Of a stretch of 42,298 bases of DNA, positions 24,680 through 33,100 are shown piece by piece. Made by a program: the position numbers and the translations under genes. Location of the stretch: the NCBI GenBank assembly GCA_944320945.1, contig CALUJK010000127.1:1-42298 (forward strand), in the 5' to 3' direction. This DNA is from an uncultured Bacteroides sp. GTDB taxonomy: Bacteria > Bacteroidota > Bacteroidia > Bacteroidales > Bacteroidaceae. Every line of letters begins with the position of its first letter. Position 1 is the first letter of the stretch. The notes under the pieces are model-generated. The model did no database searches. It was not told the origin of the DNA and saw only the letters and a list, made by a program, of their open reading frames with translations.

Positions 24680-27211
24680 CTACCACTTGCGGTCAGGATA
24701 GAGGTCATTCCACCACTCCGGCGCATCTTGCAGCCAACGGGCAAACCACGCCATGATGGAATTGTGCCACTGCTCGCGCTTGGGATAATCTGAAATGAAG
24801 TGGTTCTCGCCTTCTACCGTAATAAATTCTACCGGCTTACCCAATATTTTCAGGGCATTGAACAGCTGGATGCTTTCACCAATGGGCACGTTGGTATCTA
24901 CTGTACCGTGCAACAGAAGCAAAGGAGTATTAATCTTGTCGGCATTAAACAAGGCACCATGCTTGGTAAACAAATCCGGCTTACTCCACGGATAACTGCC
25001 GGCAGCAGCTATACCATTATAGGAATATCCCCAATAGCCCTCACCCCAATAACTTGTCACGTTACTGATGCCGGCATGAGAGACGGCAGCGGCAAACATA
25101 TCGGTCTTGGTCTGCAAATACATCGTCATGAAGCCGCCATAAGAGGCACCAATACAGCCAATGCGTTCGGCATTGACAAAGGGGTGAGCTTCACAGAATT
25201 TGCGAGTGCCCTCGATGATTTCATCGGCGGTGTACTCTCCCCACGCATTGACGTGACGAGCGGAAAACTCCTGGCCATACCCGATAGCGCCACTGGGTTG
25301 AACGACATACACCACATAATCGCGCGACGCAAAAAGCTGGGCACTGTAAGGCGAAGTAATGCCGCGCGTGGTGGGCGTGGTTCCGCCGTAGTAATAGACA
25401 ATCAGCGGATATTTCTTGGCAGGGTCAAATGAAGGTGGCAAGCATATCATGCCCTTTATCAGGGTGCCGTCGGAAGCAGTGAAGTTCCATTCCTCCATCT
25501 TGCCGAGTTCTATCTTGTCCAGCGTCTCTCGCATGGGGTCTGCCAACAGAGTGGAAGTCTCCTTCTTTACATTATATAAATAGGCGACACCGACGCTGTA
25601 GTTTCCGCCACCCACATAAGCAGCCGTTGCCGGTGCATCTTCTGCCAGCGTGAACGAGGTGATGACATCTTCTTTCAGCGGAAGTTGCTTGAAGCTGCCG
25701 TCTTTCGGCGCATAGCGGTAGATGTGTTGACAATCCTCATCGGTCGTAGTGAAATAGATACAGCCGTCTGTACGGTTCCATTGCAGGGGTTCCACGGTAG
25801 GATTGAAATCACGGGTAATGGGAGTTATCTGGCGTGTGGCAACATCCATCAGGAAAGCTTGTGTATCGAAGTCGTTAGCCACGGGATGATTGCCACAGTT
25901 CCGGCCGATGCCGTCGAATGCATTCGGTGAGCCGATTAACAGCAACTGTGTGCCGTCTGGCGAATAGGATGCACCGTTCAGATAGGCGTCTTCGCGTACC
26001 AGCGTATCTGCCTTCATGGTGGCAAGGTCTATCTCGAACAACGAAGTCACAGAGAACGGGCAGCGGGTAATATCGGGCTTGGAAGTGGTGCAAAGCAGTT
26101 TACGACCGTCCGTGGAAATATCATTCAGATAGACCGGACGAGAGCCGTAAGTAAGGCGTTCGGAAAGGCCGGTAGCCAAGTCGTAACGCATCAGGTAAGA
26201 ACGGCTGCGGGCACCGGGGATGCGGTCGTCCGGCATCAGTACCCGTTTCAACGGACCGGTAACTTTCTCTCCCTCATCAGACAAACTGTAAATCAAAAAG
26301 TCTTCCGTAGGTGACCAAGTGAAATGGCCGTCGGGGATATCAGTAGCAACTACCGTCTCGCTCATGGCAACTGGGTCAAACTGCAACAGGTCACGCTGCT
26401 GCTCGCCAGTCACGGTGTAGTACAGACGGTTGCTGTGAGGCATCCAGCGGGCGCCATCGGCCACTTCGGGCAAGATGATGCGGCCGCTTTTCACATCAGT
26501 TAGCGTAGTATAAGTGCGCGAACGCTTCACATCATAATTATCCCAATAGGTAGTAAGCAGGAATTTCCCGTCCGGCGAAAGAGAAACGGAGCGTACCCGC
26601 CGGCCGAATGCCGTATCGTGCAGGGAGAAGCGGCGCTTCATGTCCGGAGACATGTGGCAAGCCACGGCGCTGAATTCCTTATCCGGACGGAACTCGCATT
26701 TCAACACAGGAGTCTGCTTGTCCTCAGAGGTAGAGAGCAGCTTCACAGCAATGGCATAATCTTTTTCCGGCTCCAGACGGAGGCTCACCGTAGAGGGTTG
26801 CACCTGCGAAAGGCTGTCCTGCACGGCATCTTTTACGCATTTAGACTCTCCGTTGACAAAGACCTCGAAGCGGACAGGGGAACTGACTTCCAGCGTTCCC
26901 TTCATGAAGCGTTCGGCACGCAGGTTGGTAGTGAAGAGATACAGCAGATGGTCTGCCGTGGCCTTTGCTACCGAAACATAGCCGGCCGTATCAGCCTCTA
27001 TACGACTATAAGAGCGGTTGCCTCCATCCAGCCGGACCGGGGTCTGCAACAGATTCTTCATGGAGAACTTATCCCCCGTAAAGTTCACGCTATCGCCTTG
27101 CAAGGGGGCACGCAGGCCAATAGCCGGAGACACGTAGAAATGTGTCGCCCGTTCCTGTGCGCCGACGCTGAGGGCGGCAAACAGGAGCATAGCAGATAAT
27201 ATTGATTTCAT
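24680..27211 (-). CDS. S9-family prolyl oligopeptidase/dipeptidyl-peptidase-like protease
   Basis: 843 aa with a signal peptide ending near SVGAQE (about 18-20). The N-terminal two thirds is a beta-propeller with TolB/DPP-like repeats (SLSPDGKFLLTTYWDNYDVK, DISTDGRKLLCTTS, ASYSPDGTQLLLIG). The C-terminal alpha/beta-hydrolase domain starts near 590 and holds the serine motif GCIGASYGGFMTMYLQ (Ser about 686), the Asp in HGTVDTNVPIGES (about 771) and the His in GENHFISDY (about 804). The triad is complete, so an active periplasmic or surface peptidase is expected, releasing or trimming peptides. It is the last gene of a four-gene unit, 13 bp after the pseudouridine synthase. Confidence 0.93.
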   Translation of the reverse strand: MKSILSAMLLFAALSVGAQERATHFYVSPAIGLRAPLQGDSVNFTGDKFSMKNLLQTPVRLDGGNRSYSRIEADTAGYVSVAKATADHLLYLFTTNLRAERFMKGTLEVSSPVRFEVFVNGESKCVKDAVQDSLSQVQPSTVSLRLEPEKDYAIAVKLLSTSEDKQTPVLKCEFRPDKEFSAVACHMSPDMKRRFSLHDTAFGRRVRSVSLSPDGKFLLTTYWDNYDVKRSRTYTTLTDVKSGRIILPEVADGARWMPHSNRLYYTVTGEQQRDLLQFDPVAMSETVVATDIPDGHFTWSPTEDFLIYSLSDEGEKVTGPLKRVLMPDDRIPGARSRSYLMRYDLATGLSERLTYGSRPVYLNDISTDGRKLLCTTSKPDITRCPFSVTSLFEIDLATMKADTLVREDAYLNGASYSPDGTQLLLIGSPNAFDGIGRNCGNHPVANDFDTQAFLMDVATRQITPITRDFNPTVEPLQWNRTDGCIYFTTTDEDCQHIYRYAPKDGSFKQLPLKEDVITSFTLAEDAPATAAYVGGGNYSVGVAYLYNVKKETSTLLADPMRETLDKIELGKMEEWNFTASDGTLIKGMICLPPSFDPAKKYPLIVYYYGGTTPTTRGITSPYSAQLFASRDYVVYVVQPSGAIGYGQEFSARHVNAWGEYTADEIIEGTRKFCEAHPFVNAERIGCIGASYGGFMTMYLQTKTDMFAAAVSHAGISNVTSYWGEGYWGYSYNGIAAAGSYPWSKPDLFTKHGALFNADKINTPLLLLHGTVDTNVPIGESIQLFNALKILGKPVEFITVEGENHFISDYPKREQWHNSIMAWFARWLQDAPEWWNDLYPDRKW

Positions 27212-27224
27212 GATGATGACAAAT

Positions 27225-27914
27225 TTAAAGTGAGAGGGCAGCAGACTCGAAACTGCTCCACAAACGGTCTTCGGGCAATGGCGCGGTAACGTCTATCTGC
27301 AGCTTCGACACGGGATGGATAAAACTCACATGCCGGGCATGCAGGCAGATACTTCCGTCAGGATTCGAACGGGGAAAGCCGTACTTCAAATCCCCCTTGA
27401 TGGGGCACCCCATCTTAGCCAACTGGCAGCGTATCTGATGATGCCGCCCCGTCTTGAGGTCAACCTCCAGCAGGTAGTAGTTTTCCGACCGGGCTATCAG
27501 GCGATAGTGCAGTTCGGCACGTTTGGCACCACGTTTCTCCGTGTCATACGCATAACTCTTGTTCTGCTGTTCGTTGCGCACCAGATAATGCACCAGCTGT
27601 CCCTCTTCCCGGGGAGGTGCGTTCTTCACAATGGCCCAGTAAGTCTTGTGTACCTGTCCGAGCCGGAACATCTCATTCAGCCTTGACAGCGCCTTGCTCG
27701 TCTTGGCAAATACAACAAGACCGCTTACGGGACGGTCCAGCCGGTGTGTCACACCGATGAAAACATTGCCGGGTTTTGCATATTTCTCTTTCAGATACTG
27801 CTTAACGGTTTCCGAAAGAGGAGTATCGCCCGTCTTGTCTCCCTGAACAATCTCCGAAGCGGTCTTGTTGACAATAATAATGTGATTGTCTTCGTAAACG
27901 ACAGTCATCTCCAT
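27225..27914 (-). CDS. RluA-family pseudouridine synthase
   Basis: 229 aa, short for the family because it lacks the N-terminal S4 domain. The catalytic motif THRLDRPVSGLVVFAKT (about 57-73) has the essential Asp, followed by KTYWAIVKNAP (about 88-98), the Lys/Tyr segment, and LKTGRHHQIRCQLAKMGCPI (about 156-175), the typical RluA C-terminal signature. It would isomerise uridines in rRNA or tRNA; the target site cannot be told. It starts 5 bp after fabG ends. Confidence 0.93.
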   Translation of the reverse strand: MEMTVVYEDNHIIIVNKTASEIVQGDKTGDTPLSETVKQYLKEKYAKPGNVFIGVTHRLDRPVSGLVVFAKTSKALSRLNEMFRLGQVHKTYWAIVKNAPPREEGQLVHYLVRNEQQNKSYAYDTEKRGAKRAELHYRLIARSENYYLLEVDLKTGRHHQIRCQLAKMGCPIKGDLKYGFPRSNPDGSICLHARHVSFIHPVSKLQIDVTAPLPEDRLWSSFESAALSL

Positions 27915-27919
27915 TCAGG

Positions 27920-28666
27920 CTACATGTTCATACCACCATCTACCTGAATCACTTGACCCGATACATAAGACGACATATCCGAAGCCAAGAAGGTAGCGAT
28001 GTTAGCCACATCCTCCGGTGTACCACCACGGCGCAAAGGAATCTTCTTGCACCATTCAGCCTTCACTTCATCGCTCAGTGCGTCGGTCATAGCTGTCATA
28101 ATGAAGCCCGGAGCAATGGCGTTGGCACGGATACCGCGCGAACCAAGTTCCTGTGCAATACTCTTAGCCAATGCGATCATACCAGCCTTCGAAGCCGAGT
28201 AGTTGGCCTGACCGGCATTACCGTGTACACCTACAACGGATGCCATGTTGATAATGCTTCCTGCTTTCTGGCGCATCATGATGGGCGTACAAGCATGAAT
28301 GAAGTTGAAAGCAGACTTCAAGTTAACATTAATAACCATATCCCACTGCTGCTCACTCATGCGCATCATCAAGCCGTCGCGTGTGATACCGGCATTATTT
28401 ACCAGGATGTCGATGCGACCGAAATCCTTGTGAATCTCTTCCACCACCTTGGCTGTATCTTCAAAATTAGCCGCGTTCGATGCATACGCTTTGGCCTTAA
28501 CGCCCAGCGCTTCAATCTCACGAGCCGTAGCTTCGGCATTTTCGTCAATCACCAAGTCTGTAAATGCCACATTAGCCCCTTCTTGGGCAAACTTCAATGC
28601 GATAGCCTTGCCAATGCCGCGTGCAGCACCGGTCACAACAGCTGTTTTACCTTCTAATAATCCCAT
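27920..28666 (-). CDS. fabG: 3-oxoacyl-[acyl-carrier-protein] reductase
   Basis: 248 aa, the standard FabG length. NADPH loop TGAARGIGKAIALKFA (about 12-27), NNAGITRDGLMMRMSEQQWD (about 89-108), catalytic Ser in INMASVVGVHGNAGQANYSA and the YSASK tyrosine-lysine pair (about 153-157), and C-terminal VSGQVIQVDGGMNM. It reduces beta-ketoacyl-ACP in fatty acid synthesis. It follows the TetR gene by 6 bp, so fatty-acid or envelope lipid supply may be under that regulator. Confidence 0.95.
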   Translation of the reverse strand: MGLLEGKTAVVTGAARGIGKAIALKFAQEGANVAFTDLVIDENAEATAREIEALGVKAKAYASNAANFEDTAKVVEEIHKDFGRIDILVNNAGITRDGLMMRMSEQQWDMVINVNLKSAFNFIHACTPIMMRQKAGSIINMASVVGVHGNAGQANYSASKAGMIALAKSIAQELGSRGIRANAIAPGFIMTAMTDALSDEVKAEWCKKIPLRRGGTPEDVANIATFLASDMSSYVSGQVIQVDGGMNM

Positions 28667-28672
28667 AATTGT

Positions 28673-29308
28673 TTACTGATTACTGGTTAATTTATCATTT
28701 TGATTTGTATTCTCTTGCAATTGCTGCGTGCATCCCAATGCGCCGAACACGATACGCTCCACATAAAGTCCCCTAACTTCATCGCTCAGATTGGCACCTA
28801 TATGTCCGCGGATGTAAGGCACTTCAATGCCTTTCACGCAATAGTGCATCAGTTCGGCAGTCATATCGATGTCGTCCACATGAAAGATGCCTTTCTCCAC
28901 TCCCTCCTTCAACAGGTCACGGAAAAGCATGGTTTCCTTCACATCGAAACGCTTACGTACCTTCTCCACCTGCCAAATGTCCCGAAAAAAGTTGGCACGA
29001 AGCGTACCGTTCCGATAGACCACCTCTTTCACGGCATCCAACCGCGTGTAAATCATTTCAATGATTTTCCGGTCGGGCGAAATGTCTTTCTCCGCCACCT
29101 TCTTCATCACATCCGACAAGATATCCAATTCAGACTCGACTACTGCCAAATAAAGAACTTCCTTATTTTTAAAATAGGTATACAGCGTTCGTCTCCCTTT
29201 ATGAGAAGCCAGAGCAATATCGTTCATGGTCGTATTCTCCACCCCCATTTTGGCAAATAATTGCCGAGCCACGTCTACCAACTTTGTTCTTGTCTTTGAT
29301 ACAGTCAT
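28673..29308 (-). CDS. TetR/AcrR-family transcriptional regulator
   Basis: 211 aa. The N-terminal HTH covers about residues 8-55 (LVDVARQLFAKMGVENTTMN, SHKGRRTLYTYFKNKEVLYL), the standard TetR recognition helix. The C-terminal ligand domain is typical in size but its ligand is unknown. It heads the TetR-fabG-pseudouridine synthase-S9 unit from the -7 box at 29346; being linked to fabG, a lipid-responsive repressor is one possibility. Confidence 0.93.
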   Translation of the reverse strand: MTVSKTRTKLVDVARQLFAKMGVENTTMNDIALASHKGRRTLYTYFKNKEVLYLAVVESELDILSDVMKKVAEKDISPDRKIIEMIYTRLDAVKEVVYRNGTLRANFFRDIWQVEKVRKRFDVKETMLFRDLLKEGVEKGIFHVDDIDMTAELMHYCVKGIEVPYIRGHIGANLSDEVRGLYVERIVFGALGCTQQLQENTNQNDKLTSNQ

Positions 29309-29345
29309 AAATCAGAATTACCTCCCGCGCCGGATAGTTTGAAAA

Positions 29346-29353
29346 CAAAAGTA
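29346..29353 (-). promoter_or_regulatory. Bacteroides -7 box for the TetR-fabG unit
   Basis: TACTTTTG on the minus strand, 37 bp before the TetR start at 29308. The -33 position reads TTTC rather than TTTG. Confidence 0.55.
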
Positions 29354-29420
29354 CAACATTTCCGCGAAGCATGAAAACTTTTATTCAGGTATTTTGCCCG
29401 GAAAGGAAAGACAAAGAAAA

Positions 29421-29454
29421 GGGACTGCCCCAAAACTCAGTTTTGAAACAGCCC
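29421..29454. repeat. imperfect inverted repeat
   Basis: GGGACTG, CCC, CAAAACT pairs with AGTTTTG, AAA, CAGCCCC across a 1-nt centre with a 3x3 internal loop. It resembles the terminator at 8758 (GCTGCCTCAAAAC core), suggesting a recurring hairpin family of this genome. It sits upstream of the TetR promoter rather than after a gene, so its role is open. Confidence 0.6.
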
Positions 29455-29455
29455 C

Positions 29456-29658
29456 ATCCAGCCTTTCAACACTAAATTCTTAGAACATAAGAATAACTCG
29501 CACATTGCGGGTATCAATCAAAAAAAGCTTCCAATATTTTTTTGATTCTTCTAATAAACATAACTGCACTTAGCATTAAAACGAACAATAAAGTAAATGC
29601 CCGTGTACGAAACCGAGAGAAGCATTCAGGCCATCCCTGCCATCTATATTCGGTTTGC
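29456..29658. other. intergenic DNA without recognised gene
   Basis: Between the hairpin at 29421 and array C no ORF with a family resemblance and no RNA gene are seen. The sequence is AT-rich. Confidence 0.6.
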
Positions 29659-29724
29659 AGTCCGAAGCCTTTCGGACTGTAGTTCGGAAGCCTTCGGACT
29701 ACAGTCCGGACACATTCGGACTGA
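29659..29724. repeat. 22-bp hairpin repeat array C (3 units)
   Basis: Units 29659-29680, 29681-29702 and 29703-29724, exactly 22 bp each. Each folds back on itself, for example AGTCCGAA/TTCGGACT in unit 1. The core CCGAAGCCTTTCGGA is the same as in array A unit 1, but the outer stem bases differ in a paired way. The flank right of the array has CCGCCTCA, as at array B. Confidence 0.82.
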
Positions 29725-29908
29725 CCGCCTCATTATTGAATGACCTGAACAATGCCATCGTTTTGGATAATTAAAACTCATTTTGCTTTTTGATAAAGTA
29801 AAGAGGAAAACGCTATCTGAAGTGACTTGCTTTTAACCTTATAATAGCTTTAAAAAGTTCGTGGGATGCTTACCGTCGGAGCATATCAAAAAGCATCAGG
29901 ATAATAAA

Positions 29909-29940
29909 GCATAGGATAAAGGGCGCTTTTTATCCTATGC
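29909..29940. other. 12-bp perfect stem-loop
   Basis: GCATAGGATAAA and TTTATCCTATGC enclose GGGCGCTT. It lies 67 bp upstream of the tRNA promoter's -33 box and is not next to any gene end. Upstream are GCAT-type short repeats (AAGCATCAGGATAA and AAGCATAGGATAA). Confidence 0.6.
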
Positions 29941-30006
29941 AAAACGCTGAATTGTATAATTTTTCGAGATATTACAGCATAATTCGCAAAAATATTCTGC
30001 ATATTA

Positions 30007-30037
30007 TTTGTTTTTTCAAAGAAAAGCCGTACCTTTG
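30007..30037 (+). promoter_or_regulatory. Bacteroides promoter for the initiator tRNA
   Basis: TTTG (30007-30010), 19 bp, TACCTTTG (30030-30037): a full match to TTTG-N19-TAnnTTTG. The tRNA begins 20 bp after the -7 box. Confidence 0.9.
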
Positions 30038-30057
30038 CACCCGAAAATAAGAAATAT

Positions 30058-30130
<73 letters not shown>

Positions 30131-30142
30131 CTCAATAATCAC

Positions 30143-30173
30143 AAGGAAGTATCGATGGATGCTTCCTTTTTTT
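30143..30173 (+). terminator. terminator after the initiator tRNA
   Basis: GGAAGTATC pairs with GATGCTTCC (one T-G pair) around GATG and is followed by seven T. It starts 12 bp after the tRNA 3' end. Confidence 0.9.
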
Positions 30174-30224
30174 GTACCTCCCCCCCCTGCAAAATTCCCC
30201 TGATAGCCCTTGCTACCCGAACAC

Positions 30225-30284
30225 ATACCTACCTGAGGGGATAGAGAGCCTTTCAAAGAGACGATTATACCTACAGGTAGGTAT
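30225..30284. promoter_or_regulatory. palindromic operator region upstream of the eight-gene operon
   Basis: A perfect palindrome ATACCTAC-AG-GTAGGTAT occupies 30267-30284. A further copy of the half-site ATACCTAC lies at 30225-30232, exactly 42 bp upstream, four helical turns. The palindrome overlaps the expected -33 position of the promoter whose -7 box is at 30307. It is a likely repressor or activator site for a dimer. The cognate protein is not obvious in the window. Confidence 0.65.
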
Positions 30285-30306
30285 TGATTGGATTTTACAC
30301 GGGCTA

Positions 30307-30314
30307 TACCTTTG
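30307..30314 (+). promoter_or_regulatory. Bacteroides -7 box for the eight-gene operon
   Basis: TACCTTTG fits TAnnTTTG; ATTG 20 bp upstream (30283-30286) is a near match to the -33 box and lies inside the palindrome. The start codon at 30339 is 25 bp downstream. Confidence 0.75.
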
Positions 30315-30338
30315 CAATCCGGTAAAATAAGGAAAGAA

Positions 30339-33074
30339 ATGGGGAAAGCCCTCTACATATTTATATTGCTTTCAGTTTGTTGTAACATCATGCCCCTGTG
30401 GGGACAAACATCTGCTCTACAAGGCGTAGTATTGGATAAACAGACCCGCCAGCCATTGGACTATGCCACCATACAGTTATTTCGTGAAAAGGACTTGGCA
30501 TATGGAGGCATTACAAATGGAAACGGCCGCTTTGAACTGTCTCATCTTCAATCCGGCACTTACCGGGTAGTAATCTCTTATCTGGGATACGACTCCTTGG
30601 AGGAAAATGTCAAAGTAGACGGCATCGTGTCTGAGGTATTTTACCTGAGTTCTTCGGCCATGTCTCTGAACGAAGTGGTGGTGACAGCTTCTGAATCAAA
30701 ACACGCTACCAGCGCATCTGTCATAGACCGTACAGCCATGACACATATCCAACCCAGCAGCTTCAGCGATTTGTTAGAACTGATACCCGGTGGAAAATCG
30801 ACAGACCCTCAAATGGGAGAAGCCAATCTCATTCACCTCCGTGAAGCCGGAACTACAGAAGATATATCGTCATTAGGAGTAGGTTTCTATGTAGACGGCA
30901 TCTCTCAAAGCACGGATGCCACATTGCAACACATGCCCAGCAGTGTCTCCAACGTAAATTCTACCAGCGTAATGTCGAAAGGGGTAGACATGAGAACCAT
31001 ATCCACCGACAACATCGAAAAGGTGGAAATTATCCGCGGTATTCCCTCTGTAGCCTACGGCAATGTGTCAAACGGGGCGGTCATCATCCAGCGTAAGACC
31101 AACGAGAGTCCTTTTTCAGCCCGCTTCAAAGCCGACAAAACCAGTAAGCTCTTTTCGGCCGGCAAAGGATTCCGCTTAGACGGCAACGGCCGTTATATAC
31201 TAAATGCCGATGCAAGCTATTTGGATTCCAAAATCGACCCACGCAACAGTGTGAAAAATTATACCCGTTTTACAGTTTCTGCCCGTTTGGATAGCAAGTG
31301 GTTATGGATGGGACGTAACATCCATTGGAATATCAGTACCGACTATACCGGTTCGTTCGACGACACCAAGCGCGACAAAGACGCTACTGTAAAAGAAGAT
31401 GCTTACAAGTCTGATTATAACAGCCTGAGAGTTTCCGGTAAATGGGACATGACGCTGCCCGAAGAGACGTGGTTACGTGAAATCGGAATTACCACCTCCA
31501 TCAGCCAGCAATGGGAACGGATGCATGAAACCCGCTCTGTTTCTTTGAACCGTCCCGCAGCCATCGCCACAATAAAAGAAACCGGTGAGTCCGACGGCCT
31601 CTATCTGCCTTATAACTATGTAGCACAGATGGAAGTAGATGGCAAACCGTTGTATATCACGACATCCGCACGCGCCAAGTTTGTCTTTCCTTTAGGTAAA
31701 TTACAAAACGCTTTGAACATAGGAGCAGAATGGAGTTACCAAAAAAACCGGGGAGACGGACAAGTGTTTGATGTAACCCGCCCTATCAGCGAGAGCCTGA
31801 GTACCCGCCCCCGCCGTTTTAAGGACATCCCGGCCTTGCAACCTTTTGCTTTCTATGCAGAAGAGAAATTGAAACTTTTCCTCGGCAAACATCAATTAGC
31901 TTTTACTCCCGGCATTCGTCTTCAGTCCTTACTGGGATTGGAGAAGCAATACGAAATGCAAGGGCATATATATCCTGATGTCCGCATGGACATGCAATGG
32001 ACACTGCCTGAACAGAATGGATGGATCCTCTCTTTTTCAGGTGGTTGGGGGTGGATCAGCCGGATGCCGACAACAGCTCAACTTTATCCGGATGATAAAT
32101 ATGTAGACCTGATCCAACTAAATTACTATCACTCCAATCCCGATTACCGCCGCATCAACATGATGACGTATAAATGGGACAACACCAATTACCAGATAGA
32201 ACCGGCCCGGAATCGGAAATGGGAGGTACGGACAGATATCAGTTATAAGGGTAACCGCTTGTCGGTAACCTATTTCCGCGAACGCATGAACAACGGCTTT
32301 TATGATTTTACTTATTACAAATCACTGGCCTACAAATTGTATGACCCGACCAGCATCGATGCCTCAACGCTTACAGCTCCACCCGAGCTGTCACAGTTGA
32401 CCTATACGAATGAATATAACATAGACACGTACACTACTACCGGCAATACCCTGAAAGTGCATAAAGAAGGAGTAGAATTCCAGTTCGCCTCCAAGCGCAT
32501 CGAGATGCTGAAAACCCGCATCACGGTTTATGGAGCATGGATAAAAACGGTCTACAATTCAGACGTTCCCAAATACAAATCTTCTTCCATTCTGTTGGAT
32601 AATAAACAGCTAAAATATGTGGGGCTTTATGTGGGAAATGACGGGACAGAGAGCCAGGCATTCAATACTAATTTTATGTTTGACACTTATATACAACATT
32701 TAGGGCTGACCTTTTCTACATCGGCACAGTGTACCTGGTACACCAGCCGACGGAACCTATGGAATGACGGTACCCCTGTCAGCTACATCGACCAAACCGG
32801 AACATCGCATCCATTTCTGGAGGAAGATAAAGACAACGTTCAGTTACAACATTTGGTGGAGAACTATTCATCTACCTACTTTGAACGCACCACCGTGCCT
32901 TTTTACATGGATATCAACCTCAAGGCCAGTAAACGGATAGGCAGGTATCTGAATCTTTCTTTGTATGTGAACCGGATTTTGGGAATCTATCCGGACTATA
33001 CATTACGGGGTGTATTGCAACGGCGCACACCTGCATCACCTTATTTCGGCATGGAAATGAACTTGACTTTTTAA
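30339..33074 (+). CDS. TonB-dependent outer-membrane receptor
   Basis: 911 aa from ATG 30339 (MGKALYIFILLS), which follows GGAAAG at RBS distance; the upstream TTG at 30288 would lie in the promoter. Signal peptide ends near PLWGQ. CarboxypepD_reg-like domain about 25-105 (LQGVVLDKQTRQPLDYATIQ), plug domain about 115-260 (LNEVVVTAS, then DNIEKVEIIRGIPSVAYGNV and VSNGAVIIQRKT), and a 22-strand-type barrel to the C-terminal strand ending MEMNLTF. The plug motifs are complete, so a functional TonB receptor is expected. The ligand is unknown. It is not paired with a SusD-like gene; the neighbours argue for a metal, heme or metallophore rather than a glycan. Confidence 0.93.
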   Translation: MGKALYIFILLSVCCNIMPLWGQTSALQGVVLDKQTRQPLDYATIQLFREKDLAYGGITNGNGRFELSHLQSGTYRVVISYLGYDSLEENVKVDGIVSEVFYLSSSAMSLNEVVVTASESKHATSASVIDRTAMTHIQPSSFSDLLELIPGGKSTDPQMGEANLIHLREAGTTEDISSLGVGFYVDGISQSTDATLQHMPSSVSNVNSTSVMSKGVDMRTISTDNIEKVEIIRGIPSVAYGNVSNGAVIIQRKTNESPFSARFKADKTSKLFSAGKGFRLDGNGRYILNADASYLDSKIDPRNSVKNYTRFTVSARLDSKWLWMGRNIHWNISTDYTGSFDDTKRDKDATVKEDAYKSDYNSLRVSGKWDMTLPEETWLREIGITTSISQQWERMHETRSVSLNRPAAIATIKETGESDGLYLPYNYVAQMEVDGKPLYITTSARAKFVFPLGKLQNALNIGAEWSYQKNRGDGQVFDVTRPISESLSTRPRRFKDIPALQPFAFYAEEKLKLFLGKHQLAFTPGIRLQSLLGLEKQYEMQGHIYPDVRMDMQWTLPEQNGWILSFSGGWGWISRMPTTAQLYPDDKYVDLIQLNYYHSNPDYRRINMMTYKWDNTNYQIEPARNRKWEVRTDISYKGNRLSVTYFRERMNNGFYDFTYYKSLAYKLYDPTSIDASTLTAPPELSQLTYTNEYNIDTYTTTGNTLKVHKEGVEFQFASKRIEMLKTRITVYGAWIKTVYNSDVPKYKSSSILLDNKQLKYVGLYVGNDGTESQAFNTNFMFDTYIQHLGLTFSTSAQCTWYTSRRNLWNDGTPVSYIDQTGTSHPFLEEDKDNVQLQHLVENYSSTYFERTTVPFYMDINLKASKRIGRYLNLSLYVNRILGIYPDYTLRGVLQRRTPASPYFGMEMNLTF

Positions 33075-33100
33075 TAAACTAAATAATAAAACCAGAAACA

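Noticed and set aside
24487-24756. 89-codon ORF over the candidate RNA
   Set aside because: It runs through the hairpin and terminator and into the S9 gene; no family resemblance.
27953-28657. 234-codon plus-strand ORF
   Set aside because: It is antisense to fabG; the fabG frame has complete catalytic motifs.
30131-30224. A second tRNA after the initiator tRNA
   Set aside because: No second cloverleaf is found; the stretch holds the terminator and the operator region.
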